NCBI GenBank assembly: GCA_002453165.1 | Contig: DKGH01000165.1 | Span: forward strand, 1 to 32,690 | DNA length: 32,690 nucleotides | Source of the DNA: Verrucomicrobia bacterium UBA6775 | Lineage (GTDB): Bacteria; Verrucomicrobiota; Verrucomicrobiia; Limisphaerales; UBA1096 | Direction of reading: 5' to 3' | Shown here: in pieces, positions 15,417-23,109 of the stretch | Layout: the number at the start of each line of letters is the position of its first letter | Numbering within the stretch: the first letter of the stretch is position 1 | The notes under the pieces: model-generated | The model's input: only the letters and a program-made list of their open reading frames with translations | Databases searched by the model: none | What the model was told of the DNA's origin: nothing | Program-made: the position numbers and the translations under genes

Positions 15417-16406
15417 TCAACCGGGGAGCAGGTCCCTGACCATCTCGCGTTCCTCTCTCAACTCGTTCACCGTGGCATCGAGTTTGCCTTGGCTGAATGC
15501 GTCGAGCTGGATTCCCTGCACGACTTCGAGTTGCCCACCGACGTTGCGGGTTGGGAAAGAGGAGATTAGGCCTTCGTCAACACCGTAGCTGCCGTCGGAG
15601 CAGAGGCAGAGGCTGTGGGTGTCACCGCCGGGGGTAGGGTTGATCACGGAGGCAACCGAGTCCACCACGGCGTTGGCGGCACTTGCGGCACTGGAGGCGC
15701 CTCGGGCCTTGATGATTGCGGCCCCGCGCTGTTGGACGGTCTTGATGAAGTCGCCCTCGAGCCATTCCTGATCGTTGATCACGCTCGCAGCGGCTTCGCC
15801 GTTGATCTTGGCGTTGGTGAAATCCGGGTACTGGGTGGCGGAGTGATTGCCCCAAATAGTCAGGTTGGTCACGGTGGTGACGTCGACGCCAGCCTTCTGC
15901 GCAAGCTGTGTCTTGGCGCGATTTTCGTCGAGGCGTGTCATGGCAAACCAGCGGTCGCGCGGGACATCGGGCGCGTTGTTCATCGCGATGAGACAGTTGG
16001 TGTTGCAGGGGTTGCCGACGACCAGCGTGCGGACGTCACTGGCGGCGTTGTTTTGGATGGCCTGTCCCTGTCCGGTGAAAATCTTGCCGTTGATGCCGAG
16101 CAGATCGCCGCGCTCCATGCCCTGCTTGCGCGGAACACTGCCGACGAGCAGTGCCCAGTTGACGCCGTTGAAACCGGCAGCCAGATCGGCCGTGGCCACA
16201 GTGCCCTTGAGCAGCGGGAAGGCGCAGTCGTCCAGTTCCATTCCAACGCCTTCCAGCGCAGGCAGCGCCGGCTCGATCTCGATCATGTGAATAATGACCG
16301 ATTGATCCGGGCCGAACATCTGGCCGGAGGCGATCCGAAATAGCAGGGCATAACCGATCTGACCGGCCGCACCGGTCACCGCAACACGAATTGGTTCTTT
16401 ACTCAT
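15417..16406 (-). CDS. mdh: Malate dehydrogenase
   Basis: Interconverts malate and oxaloacetate with NAD(H), in the TCA cycle. The 329-residue protein has the NAD-binding strand VAVTGAAGQIGYALLFRIA (about 8-26), substrate-binding arginines in VPRKQGMERGDLL, GNPCNTNCLIA, and the catalytic His188 in GNHSATQYPDF. These are typical of the cytosolic/plant-like MDH type of about 329 residues. I chose ATG 16406; the frame continues upstream to 16505, but that part translates repeat sequence (ALGQALGQAEK) and is not conserved. The start context TTTTTTAGAATGAGT closely matches that of gltA. deoC follows 3 bases downstream; a double palindromic repeat lies upstream. Confidence 0.96.
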   Translation of the reverse strand: MSKEPIRVAVTGAAGQIGYALLFRIASGQMFGPDQSVIIHMIEIEPALPALEGVGMELDDCAFPLLKGTVATADLAAGFNGVNWALLVGSVPRKQGMERGDLLGINGKIFTGQGQAIQNNAASDVRTLVVGNPCNTNCLIAMNNAPDVPRDRWFAMTRLDENRAKTQLAQKAGVDVTTVTNLTIWGNHSATQYPDFTNAKINGEAAASVINDQEWLEGDFIKTVQQRGAAIIKARGASSAASAANAVVDSVASVINPTPGGDTHSLCLCSDGSYGVDEGLISSFPTRNVGGQLEVVQGIQLDAFSQGKLDATVNELREEREMVRDLLPG

Positions 16407-16460
16407 TCTAAAAAAGCGGCGGCGAGTATGGATTTCACACCTGTTTACGACAAGTTTTTC

Positions 16461-16488
16461 CGCTTGGCCAAGCGCTTGGCCAAGCGCG
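16461..16488. repeat. Tandem pair of palindromic repeats between mdh and the LemA-fusion gene
   Basis: Two full GCTTGGCCAAGC units (16462-16473 and 16474-16485) are directly joined at a 12-bp period, flanked by C and GCG. They end at the base before the LemA-fusion stop codon (16489-16491). On the minus strand the array is followed by GGAAAAAC, not a T-run, so it is not a standard terminator, though it could fold into a strong hairpin. Confidence 0.93.
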
Positions 16489-19077
16489 TCAGTCTTCCGG
16501 TGCATCGCCTGCAGGCGGCTCCGGTTCGTCCTCGGCGGGGACGATTTCCTTGTGGAGACACTCCGGGCACTCGATCTCCTTTCCGATCAGCACAGCCGGA
16601 ACCTCGAGTTTTTGGTTACAGTTGTCGCAGTAAATGATGACCGAGCCGTCCTCCTCCGACTCATGCCGGATGATGGGCGGGAGAGCCGTTACTTCCGGCT
16701 TGGTTTTGTCCGATTCATCATTGTTCTCGATGATGGGCGGCAACCGGTCGAACTGCACGGCGTTGGTCGGGCGCTGGATGCTCTCGACGACTTCAATCTC
16801 GGCGTGAAACAGATCCGCCTCCTCAAACTTGAACAGTCTGGCCAGGAACAGGTCCGGGATTTGGCCGATACGGGTGTTGTGTCGCTCGACGCTGTCGTTG
16901 TAGCCGGAGCGCATCAGGGCGACCTCGTTCTCGAGCAGGACCAACTTTTCGTGAAGCTGCACCATCATCTGGTTGCCCTTCAAGTCGGGGTACTTTTCCT
17001 GCAGGCCAAAAAACTTTTGCATCACGGCAATCTCCTGCGTGATGAACAGCCCGGCCGCAGCAGGGTCAAAGTCCACCGCACCTCGGGCGGAATCCCTCAG
17101 CTTGGCCAAGTCGGTTTGCAGTTCCTTCTCGTGCTTCAAATATTTCTTGGCGATTTTCACGAGGTTGGGGATGAGGTCGGCGCGTTTCTTGAGTGAGACG
17201 CCGATGTTGGACCACGCGCGCAGAACGCGGTTGCGAACAAATACGAGGTCGTTGTACATCAGCCCGACAAAGCAGCCGGCCAGAAACAGTGGCGCGATCA
17301 TCGAGGCGAACAGGAAATCCGTCGCTGCGTACGAGGCGGCGGCTCCGAACAAGCCGAAGCCAATCAGCACGAACCCGTTCAGCCCGAGGTTCAACCAACC
17401 CAGTCCGCGCCGGCTCTTTCGGCCCATCAACTCGGTCTCGGTGTAGTTGGTGGTGATGAGGGGAAACTTGTTTTTGCCCTTGGCGATCATGAGGCGATCG
17501 CCGGTACTCTCGTCGATGATCGCGGTGCCGAGCACGTACAAAGGGTCGCCGATCCGAATGCTGGTCTCGCTGTATCGACGCCTGCCTGATCCGCGCGAGA
17601 GGCTGTGGCGTGTGTGAATCTCAGCGCCGTCCAGATTGACTGGGACGATTCCTTCGCTGTCGCGACAATAAAAGTCGATCAACCGCGTTTCGTCCGTGAC
17701 AGTTACCCACTTGGCCTTCTTGCCGGAACCCCGTTTTTCCTTCACGACATAGTGGTACTGGACGCATTGGGTATTGCTGAGCGGCCCGGTCAGGCTCTCG
17801 GTCTTACGCTCGACTTTCCCCTGAATCTCCGCCGGGCCGTAGGCCAAGCCGGTGGAAAGGGAGGTTGGGATATTTTCGATGTAGCGCTTTTCCTTGATTT
17901 TTCTGAACCCGACAAACGTCCCCGTGATTGCAACCAGCCCGCCACCCCCGAGCATGAGCAGCAGGTTCCAGAAATTGACGCTGACCGACTGAATCGCGAG
18001 TTGCTCGGCCGACTGCGGCGCGAACGACTTGGCCAAGGCCAGTTCCGGGATGGGCTTGATTCCGAACATCGGGGCGAGATACCGCTCGGGGAAACGGTTT
18101 CGCACCGAGTTGTATCGGGCGACGTTCGCGGCCATGTCGCCGTAAATCCCCTGCAACCGGTCGAACTGCCGCTTGGCCAAGCGCTTGGCCAAGCGTTCGT
18201 TGAAGACCTCCCGGTCATCCCAGTAGCCGGACCAGCGAATTTTCGCCTGACCAAGCAGGCGCTGGAATTCCTGTTCTGCCCGGTCGCTTTGCCGGAGGAT
18301 CCGCGAGTGCGAGGCACCGAGATCAAGGCGCATCATCTGCAGCCCCAGCAGGATCAGTCCGCCACCCTGAATCATCGAGACGATGGTTAGAAAAACGAGC
18401 AGCCGGTGCACGCCAACCATCCAGCAGGTGAACATAATGCCGCAGGAGAGTGACAATAGCGCAAACGAAAATAGCCAGATGCCGCCCGAGGCCATGTCGG
18501 CCCTCTCGGACGCCTCGCCGTAGGTGGACACGATGGGCGTGTAGTCGCCCTCGTCCGTGAAATTCACCTTTGTGCTCTCGGCAGATTGGTTGGCGTACCC
18601 AAAGATAAAGGTTTCATCTCCCGGTTCGAACCTCGCTTCGGTGTAGCGGTAATCGCCGCTGTAATAGGTGTGCGATGGGACACTAAAGTTGGCGTTGTCG
18701 GTGACCACCGTGACCCTGCCGCTTGAGTCCGCGAGTCGAAATTCCGGCACCCGCCGGCTATACCGCTCAACCGTCACCCAACGGGTCTGTCTGTCGCCGT
18801 CGGAGTCGGTATACACTTCTTCACGTTCCTCGTGGTAGTAAAAGTAAATGCACTCATTACCTGTGTATGGTGCACTTACCGTTCGCCCCTTGGTCTGCGA
18901 AGTGCCTGAGAGATTAACCTCCCCGGTAATGATTGAAACGACCTGACTTCGAGGGGTGCGCTCGAGGTTCCGCATCTCGGTCAGCGAATTGAAGCCGCCA
19001 AGTTGCGATGAGAAAGCGACGATCGCCAGAATCGGCGTCGCAATTGTACAGAGCGTTTTATGCCAAGCTTTCCACAT
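16489..19077 (-). CDS. Membrane protein with two GIDE-like domains, a LemA domain and a C-terminal zinc ribbon
   Basis: The 862-residue multidomain protein starts with a membrane segment (about 8-28). A first GIDE-type domain follows (PF12483-like; TGEVNLSG, APYTGNECIYFYY, about 45-185), then a cluster of membrane helices (about 197-250) and a helical linker. A further helix (about 368-388) precedes a second GIDE-like domain (GLAYGPAEIQGKVE, PLSNTQCVQYHYVV, about 405-530). Two more helices (about 555-605) lead into a LemA domain (VRNRVLRAWSNIGVSLKKRA, DLIPNLVKIAKKYLKHEKEL). The tail has a zinc ribbon, Cys817, Cys820, Cys837 and Cys840. GIDE and LemA partners occur in envelope proteins of unclear role, and I know no biochemical function for this fusion. 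A tandem repeat (18171-18195) is translated as RLAKRLAKR in the linker near residues 295-303. Confidence 0.82.
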   Translation of the reverse strand: MWKAWHKTLCTIATPILAIVAFSSQLGGFNSLTEMRNLERTPRSQVVSIITGEVNLSGTSQTKGRTVSAPYTGNECIYFYYHEEREEVYTDSDGDRQTRWVTVERYSRRVPEFRLADSSGRVTVVTDNANFSVPSHTYYSGDYRYTEARFEPGDETFIFGYANQSAESTKVNFTDEGDYTPIVSTYGEASERADMASGGIWLFSFALLSLSCGIMFTCWMVGVHRLLVFLTIVSMIQGGGLILLGLQMMRLDLGASHSRILRQSDRAEQEFQRLLGQAKIRWSGYWDDREVFNERLAKRLAKRQFDRLQGIYGDMAANVARYNSVRNRFPERYLAPMFGIKPIPELALAKSFAPQSAEQLAIQSVSVNFWNLLLMLGGGGLVAITGTFVGFRKIKEKRYIENIPTSLSTGLAYGPAEIQGKVERKTESLTGPLSNTQCVQYHYVVKEKRGSGKKAKWVTVTDETRLIDFYCRDSEGIVPVNLDGAEIHTRHSLSRGSGRRRYSETSIRIGDPLYVLGTAIIDESTGDRLMIAKGKNKFPLITTNYTETELMGRKSRRGLGWLNLGLNGFVLIGFGLFGAAASYAATDFLFASMIAPLFLAGCFVGLMYNDLVFVRNRVLRAWSNIGVSLKKRADLIPNLVKIAKKYLKHEKELQTDLAKLRDSARGAVDFDPAAAGLFITQEIAVMQKFFGLQEKYPDLKGNQMMVQLHEKLVLLENEVALMRSGYNDSVERHNTRIGQIPDLFLARLFKFEEADLFHAEIEVVESIQRPTNAVQFDRLPPIIENNDESDKTKPEVTALPPIIRHESEEDGSVIIYCDNCNQKLEVPAVLIGKEIECPECLHKEIVPAEDEPEPPAGDAPED
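18171..18195. repeat. Tandem palindromic repeats inside the GIDE/LemA-fusion gene
   Basis: Two full GCTTGGCCAAGC units at a 12-bp period (18171-18182 and 18183-18194) lie in frame and encode RLAKRLAKR in a helical linker between membrane segments. This is the clearest in-frame tandem copy in the window. Confidence 0.92.
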
Positions 19078-19089
19078 GTCGCTGAGGCC

Positions 19090-19107
19090 GCTTGGCCAAG
19101 CGCTTGG
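19090..19107. repeat. Palindromic repeat abutting the acs stop codon
   Basis: GCTTGGCCAAGCGCTTGG (full unit plus partial unit) begins at the base right after the acs TAA (19108-19110). It fills most of the 30-base gap before the ATG of the GIDE/LemA-fusion gene, leaving only GTCGCTGAGGCC between the repeat and that ATG. Confidence 0.9.
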
Positions 19108-21060
19108 TTACTCGATTCGCCCGTTGACGAGGGAGTCGACTACGGCTGGGTCGGCGAGGGTGCTGGTGTCGCCGAGGTTGCCGGTGTCGCCCTCGGCGAT
19201 CTTGCGCAGGATGCGGCGCATGATTTTTCCGCTGCGTGTCTTGGGCAGACCGGGGGTGAATTGGATTTTCTCGGGCGAAGCGTGCGGGCCAATGTCGGCT
19301 CGGACCTGTTTCACGATCTCGCTGGCCGTCGTGTCGGTGACTTCCTCGCCGGTCTTGAGCGTGACGTAGGCGTAGATGGCGTTGCCCTTGATGTCGTGTT
19401 CGTAGCCGACGACCGCCGCCTCGGCCACGGCTGGGTGGCCGCCGATGGCGCCCTCGATCTCGGCGGTACCGAGGTTGTGGCCGCTGACGATGATTACGTC
19501 GTCAACACGGCCGGTGATCCAGTAGTAGCCGTCCTCGTCGCGTCGGCAGCCGTCGCCGCTGAAGTACTTACCCGGGAACCGCGCGAAGTAAGTATCGAAA
19601 AACCGCTGATGATCACCGTACACGCCGCGCATCTGGCCGGGCCATGTCTCGAGCATGCAAAGATTACCGGAGACGCCGTTGCCCTCGATGACATTGCCCT
19701 CGTCATCGACGAGCGCCGGCTTGATGCCAAAAAACGGCAGGGTGGCCGAGCCGGGTTTGGTCGCGATCGCGCCCGGCAGCGGTGAGATGAGAATGCCGCC
19801 GGTCTCGGTTTGCCACCATGTATCGACGATGGGGCATTTCCCCTTGCCGACGACCTCGTGGTACCACGTCCACTCGGGCGACTTGATCGGCTCGCCGACG
19901 GTGCCAAGCAGGCGGAGGCTGGAAAGGTCATGAGCGCTTGGCCAGGTGTCGCCCTCCTTCATCAGCGCGCGCAATGCGGTGGGTGCCGTATAGAAAATGT
20001 TCACCTTGTGCTTGGCCACGATTTCCCAAAAACGGCCAAAGTCCGGGTAGTTCGGCACGCCTTCGTACATCATCGTGATGGCGCGGTTGGCCATCGGGCC
20101 GTAGACGATGTACGTGTGGCCGGTGATCCAGCCGATGTCGGCCGTGCACCAGTAGACGTCGCCGGGGTGGTAGTCAAAAATGTAGTGTTGCGTGGTGGCG
20201 GCGTAGGTGAGGTAGCCGCCGGTGGTGTGCAGTACGCCCTTCGGTTTGCCGGTGCTGCCTGAGGTGTACAGGATGAAAAGCGGATCCTCGGCGTCCATCG
20301 GTTCGGCGGGGCAAACGGGTTCGGCGGCATCGCAGGCCTCGTGCCACCAAACGTCGCGCGCGTCGGTCATGTCCACCTCGGTGCCGGTTCGCTTGACGAC
20401 GAGAATCTTCTCGATGGACGGCGTGCTTTCGACGGCCTTGTCGGCGTTGGCCTTCATCGGGATATCGAGCTTGGTGCCGCGCACGCCGGTGTCCTGCGTG
20501 ATGATGGCCTTGCACTCGGAGTCGTTGATGCGAGTCACGAGGCTGTCCGCGCTGAACGCGCCGAACACGATCGAGTGGATAGCGCCGATCCGCGCGCAGG
20601 CGAGCATGGCGATGGTCAACTCCGGGATCATCTGCATGTAGATGCAAACGCGGTCGCCTTTTTCGATGCCCAAATCCTTCAGCGCATTGGCGGCCTTTTG
20701 CACCTCGACCTGCAGTTCCGCGTAGGTGTAAGTGCGGCTTTCGCTCGGGTCGTTGCCTTCCCAAATGAGTGCGGTTTCGTCGCCTTGGCCATCGTCTACG
20801 TGGCGGTCGACGCAGTTGTAGCAGGCGTTGAGCTTGCCGCCGATGAACCACTGAATCTCCGCCTTGTGATAGTCCCATTCGCGGAGCGTGTTCCATTTTT
20901 CAAACCAGTGCAGGCGCTCGGCGTGCTCCGTCCAAAACCCTTCCGGGTCGTTGATCGATCGGTCGTAAAGTTCGCGGTATTGCTCGAGGGAGGAGATGTG
21001 TGCGTTGGCCGAAGCCTCGGCGCTGGGCGGGTAGATTTTGGTTTTGGAGTCGTCGCTCAT
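19108..21060 (-). CDS. acs: Acetyl-CoA synthetase (AMP-forming)
   Basis: Activates acetate with ATP and CoA to acetyl-CoA. The 650-residue length is that of canonical Acs. The phosphate-binding loop FILYTSGSTGKPKGVLHTTG lies at about 258-277. DTWWQTETGGI, the hinge region SGDGCRRDEDGYYWITGRVD and IVSGHNLGTAEIE follow. The C-terminal PKTRSGKIMRRILRK has the Lys (about 612) regulated by acetylation in known homologues. The ATG at 21060 begins MSDDSKTKIYPPSAEASANAHI. The gene lies between the sulfatase gene (43-base gap) and the GIDE/LemA-fusion gene (30-base gap) on the same strand. With gltA and mdh in the window, acetate can feed the TCA cycle. Confidence 0.96.
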   Translation of the reverse strand: MSDDSKTKIYPPSAEASANAHISSLEQYRELYDRSINDPEGFWTEHAERLHWFEKWNTLREWDYHKAEIQWFIGGKLNACYNCVDRHVDDGQGDETALIWEGNDPSESRTYTYAELQVEVQKAANALKDLGIEKGDRVCIYMQMIPELTIAMLACARIGAIHSIVFGAFSADSLVTRINDSECKAIITQDTGVRGTKLDIPMKANADKAVESTPSIEKILVVKRTGTEVDMTDARDVWWHEACDAAEPVCPAEPMDAEDPLFILYTSGSTGKPKGVLHTTGGYLTYAATTQHYIFDYHPGDVYWCTADIGWITGHTYIVYGPMANRAITMMYEGVPNYPDFGRFWEIVAKHKVNIFYTAPTALRALMKEGDTWPSAHDLSSLRLLGTVGEPIKSPEWTWYHEVVGKGKCPIVDTWWQTETGGILISPLPGAIATKPGSATLPFFGIKPALVDDEGNVIEGNGVSGNLCMLETWPGQMRGVYGDHQRFFDTYFARFPGKYFSGDGCRRDEDGYYWITGRVDDVIIVSGHNLGTAEIEGAIGGHPAVAEAAVVGYEHDIKGNAIYAYVTLKTGEEVTDTTASEIVKQVRADIGPHASPEKIQFTPGLPKTRSGKIMRRILRKIAEGDTGNLGDTSTLADPAVVDSLVNGRIE

Positions 21061-21103
21061 GGTTCAAATCGGGTCGGGGAGTTTATGGAAGCCAAGCGCC
21101 GGG

Positions 21104-22609
21104 TCAACGCCGGAGCTTGCGATCGTAAAACTGAAAATCCTTCGGCGGCCGAATCGGCATAGTCAGCCCGCCCATCTCGCCCAGTTCGGTGAATAACTGG
21201 TTTTTGAGTTTGTCGGCCAACTCGGCAAAGGCCGGCACACGGATCAGGTTGTGTCGCTCGTGTGGATCGGTCTGCAGGTCGTACAGCCCGTTTTTGTCCC
21301 AAATCCCGTGGTAATAAATGTATTTGTAGCGGTCGGTGCGGATGGCCAGCGTGGTCGGTGTGGCTGGGAAATTCCATTCCCAGTGGTATTCGTAGAGGAG
21401 ATGTTTGCGCCAGTCGGCCTGCGCCTGGCCAAGCAGCATCGGCAGCAGCGAGCGGCCGGACATCTCCGGCGTGCCGTCCGGCTGGGCGACCTCCATCGCG
21501 GTGAGGACCGTCTGCGCCATGTCGAGGTTGAGGGTCATGCGGTTGACTTTCGTGCCGGGTCGGATCCGCCCCGGCGCGTAGGCGAGCATCGGGATGCGGA
21601 TCGACTCCTCGAACGCATCGCGCTTGTCGTAAAAACCATGTTCTCCCAGTGCGAAGCCGTTGTCGCCGAGGTACAGCACGAGCGTGTCCTTGGCCAAGCC
21701 GGACGCGTCAAGGTAATCCAAAATGCGGCCGACGTTTTCGTCGAGTCCGTGAACGGTTTCGGCGAAGCGCCGGTATAGCCCGGGGAAGGATGGCACCGGG
21801 TCGTTGTCCAGCGGGCCGGTCTCCATGTGGTCGATGCCGTGGATGCCGTAGCGGCGTTCGCGCACCCAGTTCGGCTGTGTCTCATAGTTGCGCTCGGTCA
21901 ACGACATCGTCTGGGGTAAGGGCACCTTGAATTTGTCGTACCGACCGTGGTGCCGCTTGGCCGGCTGGAACGGGTAGTGCACCGCCTTGAAGCCGACCTG
22001 CAGGTAAAACCGTTTTTTGCCAACACCCTTCAGGTAATTGAGCGCGAGGTCGGCGGTGACGTCGGCGTTGTAGCCCTCGAATTTTTTCCGGCTGCCGTTG
22101 ATGTTGAACTCGGGATCGAAGTACACGCCCTGACCCTTGAAACTCGCCCAATGGTCGAAGCCCTTGCGCGGGGAGTCGTTGTCGTGACCCATGTGCCACT
22201 TGCCGATGTAGGCCGTCTCAATACCGGATGACTGGAGGTACTCGGGGAAAAAACGGGTGCCCTTGGGCACTGCGCGCTGGTTGTCGACGACCTTGTGCCG
22301 ATGCATGTATTGGCCGGTGAGAATGGTCGCCCGGCTGGGGGAACAGAGCGACGTGGTGACGAAGGCATTCTCCATGTGCGCCCCCTCACGGGCCATGCGG
22401 TCGAAGTTTGGTGTCTCGATGAATTCCGGTCCGTCCGGGTGAAAGCCGAGGAAATCGTACCGGTGATCATCGCTCAGGATCAGCACGACATTCTTGAACG
22501 GCGCCAAGTCCGCCGCCGCTTGGCCAAGCGGCAGCAGAATGGCGGAGAGCAGGCCAAGCGCTTGGCCAAGCCGGGGGAGAGCACGCAGGTATCGGGTCAA
22601 CGAGTGCAT
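21104..22609 (-). CDS. Secreted sulfatase (formylglycine-dependent)
   Basis: The 501-residue protein is a type I sulfatase. It has metal-binding LILSDDHRYDFLG (44-56) and the signature CSPSRATILTGQY starting at Cys89, which is converted to formylglycine in this family. Further family marks are HKVVDN, AYIGKWHMGHD and YLGDNGFALGEHGFYDKR. Substrate class cannot be assigned; sulfated polysaccharides or glycosaminoglycans are likely given the apparent lifestyle. The signal peptide (about 1-33) is built partly from repeat: residues LGQALG (14-19) and LGQA (28-31) derive from two copies at 22551-22572 and 22517-22532. No formylglycine-generating enzyme is visible. ATG 22609 is divergent from apaG. 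A further core repeat (21689) encodes LAK in GLAKDTLV. Confidence 0.93.
   Translation of the reverse strand: MHSLTRYLRALPRLGQALGLLSAILLPLGQAAADLAPFKNVVLILSDDHRYDFLGFHPDGPEFIETPNFDRMAREGAHMENAFVTTSLCSPSRATILTGQYMHRHKVVDNQRAVPKGTRFFPEYLQSSGIETAYIGKWHMGHDNDSPRKGFDHWASFKGQGVYFDPEFNINGSRKKFEGYNADVTADLALNYLKGVGKKRFYLQVGFKAVHYPFQPAKRHHGRYDKFKVPLPQTMSLTERNYETQPNWVRERRYGIHGIDHMETGPLDNDPVPSFPGLYRRFAETVHGLDENVGRILDYLDASGLAKDTLVLYLGDNGFALGEHGFYDKRDAFEESIRIPMLAYAPGRIRPGTKVNRMTLNLDMAQTVLTAMEVAQPDGTPEMSGRSLLPMLLGQAQADWRKHLLYEYHWEWNFPATPTTLAIRTDRYKYIYYHGIWDKNGLYDLQTDPHERHNLIRVPAFAELADKLKNQLFTELGEMGGLTMPIRPPKDFQFYDRKLRR
22517..22532. repeat. Palindromic repeat in the sulfatase signal-peptide codons
   Basis: CCGCTTGGCCAAGCGG is a perfect 16-bp palindrome, translated as PLGQAA near the signal-peptide cleavage region. 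Confidence 0.9.
22551..22572. repeat. Composite palindromic repeat in the sulfatase signal-peptide codons
   Basis: A partial unit GGCCAAGC and a full unit GCTTGGCCAAGC, at 12-bp spacing, encode RLGQALGL in the hydrophobic part of the signal peptide. Confidence 0.9.
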
Positions 22610-22728
22610 GGGCGCATGCTACCGGGCAACGCTCGCGCTGCAAACCCGGAACTTGTCGGCTGCACGGGGTTGCCTGCGCTGGGGTCATCTCGTAGGCTGC
22701 CGCGCCTGCCCAAGCGGGGCGAAGTAAC

Positions 22729-23109
22729 ATGGTTGAACTGGAAGGATTGGAAGTGGTTGTGGACCGGGTGGTGTACCAGCCGGACATGGCTACGCCGGAG
22801 GATCGGCCGCACTGCTTTGCCTACTTCATTACCATCCACAACAACTCGGAGAAGACGGTCACCATCAAGGGCCGGAAATGGGTCGTGGACGAGGCGGACG
22901 GCAACAAGACGGTGGTCGAGGGCGATGGTGTCGTGGGGTTGTTCCCCGAACTGGAGCCAGGGGAGACGTTCGATTACCACAGCTTCCACTTGTTCGGCGG
23001 ATCGTGGGCCGTGGCCAAGGGCAGCTACATCGGGCTGGACGAGGACGGGCGCACTGTGGTCACCCGCATCCCGGAATTTCGGATGGACGTGCCGGTGCAG
23101 CTCAACTGA
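22729..23109 (+). CDS. apaG: ApaG domain protein
   Basis: The 126-residue protein matches ApaG (DUF525), a small immunoglobulin-like beta-sandwich associated with Co2+/Mg2+ effects; its exact role is unknown. It has FAYFITIHNNSEKTVTIKGR, the glycine-rich VVEGDGVVGLFPELEPGE (GxGxxG motif) and FHLFGGSWAVAKGSYIG. The length is normal. ATG 22729 is divergent from the sulfatase gene with a 119-base region between. The stop codon overlaps the 3' end of the convergent TPR-glycosyltransferase gene by 8 bases. No KsgA or ApaH gene, its usual neighbours in proteobacteria, is present. Confidence 0.92.
   Translation: MVELEGLEVVVDRVVYQPDMATPEDRPHCFAYFITIHNNSEKTVTIKGRKWVVDEADGNKTVVEGDGVVGLFPELEPGETFDYHSFHLFGGSWAVAKGSYIGLDEDGRTVVTRIPEFRMDVPVQLN

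Noticed and set aside
16461..16488. Palindromic repeats as Rho-independent terminators
   Set aside because: The hairpin potential is good, but no T-run follows on either strand at the copies I checked. Copies also lie inside genes and between co-directional genes in likely operons. gltA has a separate, proper terminator beside its repeat.
18171..18195. Tandem units as a CRISPR-like array
   Set aside because: Units are 12 bp, directly joined and without unique spacers. No cas gene is present.
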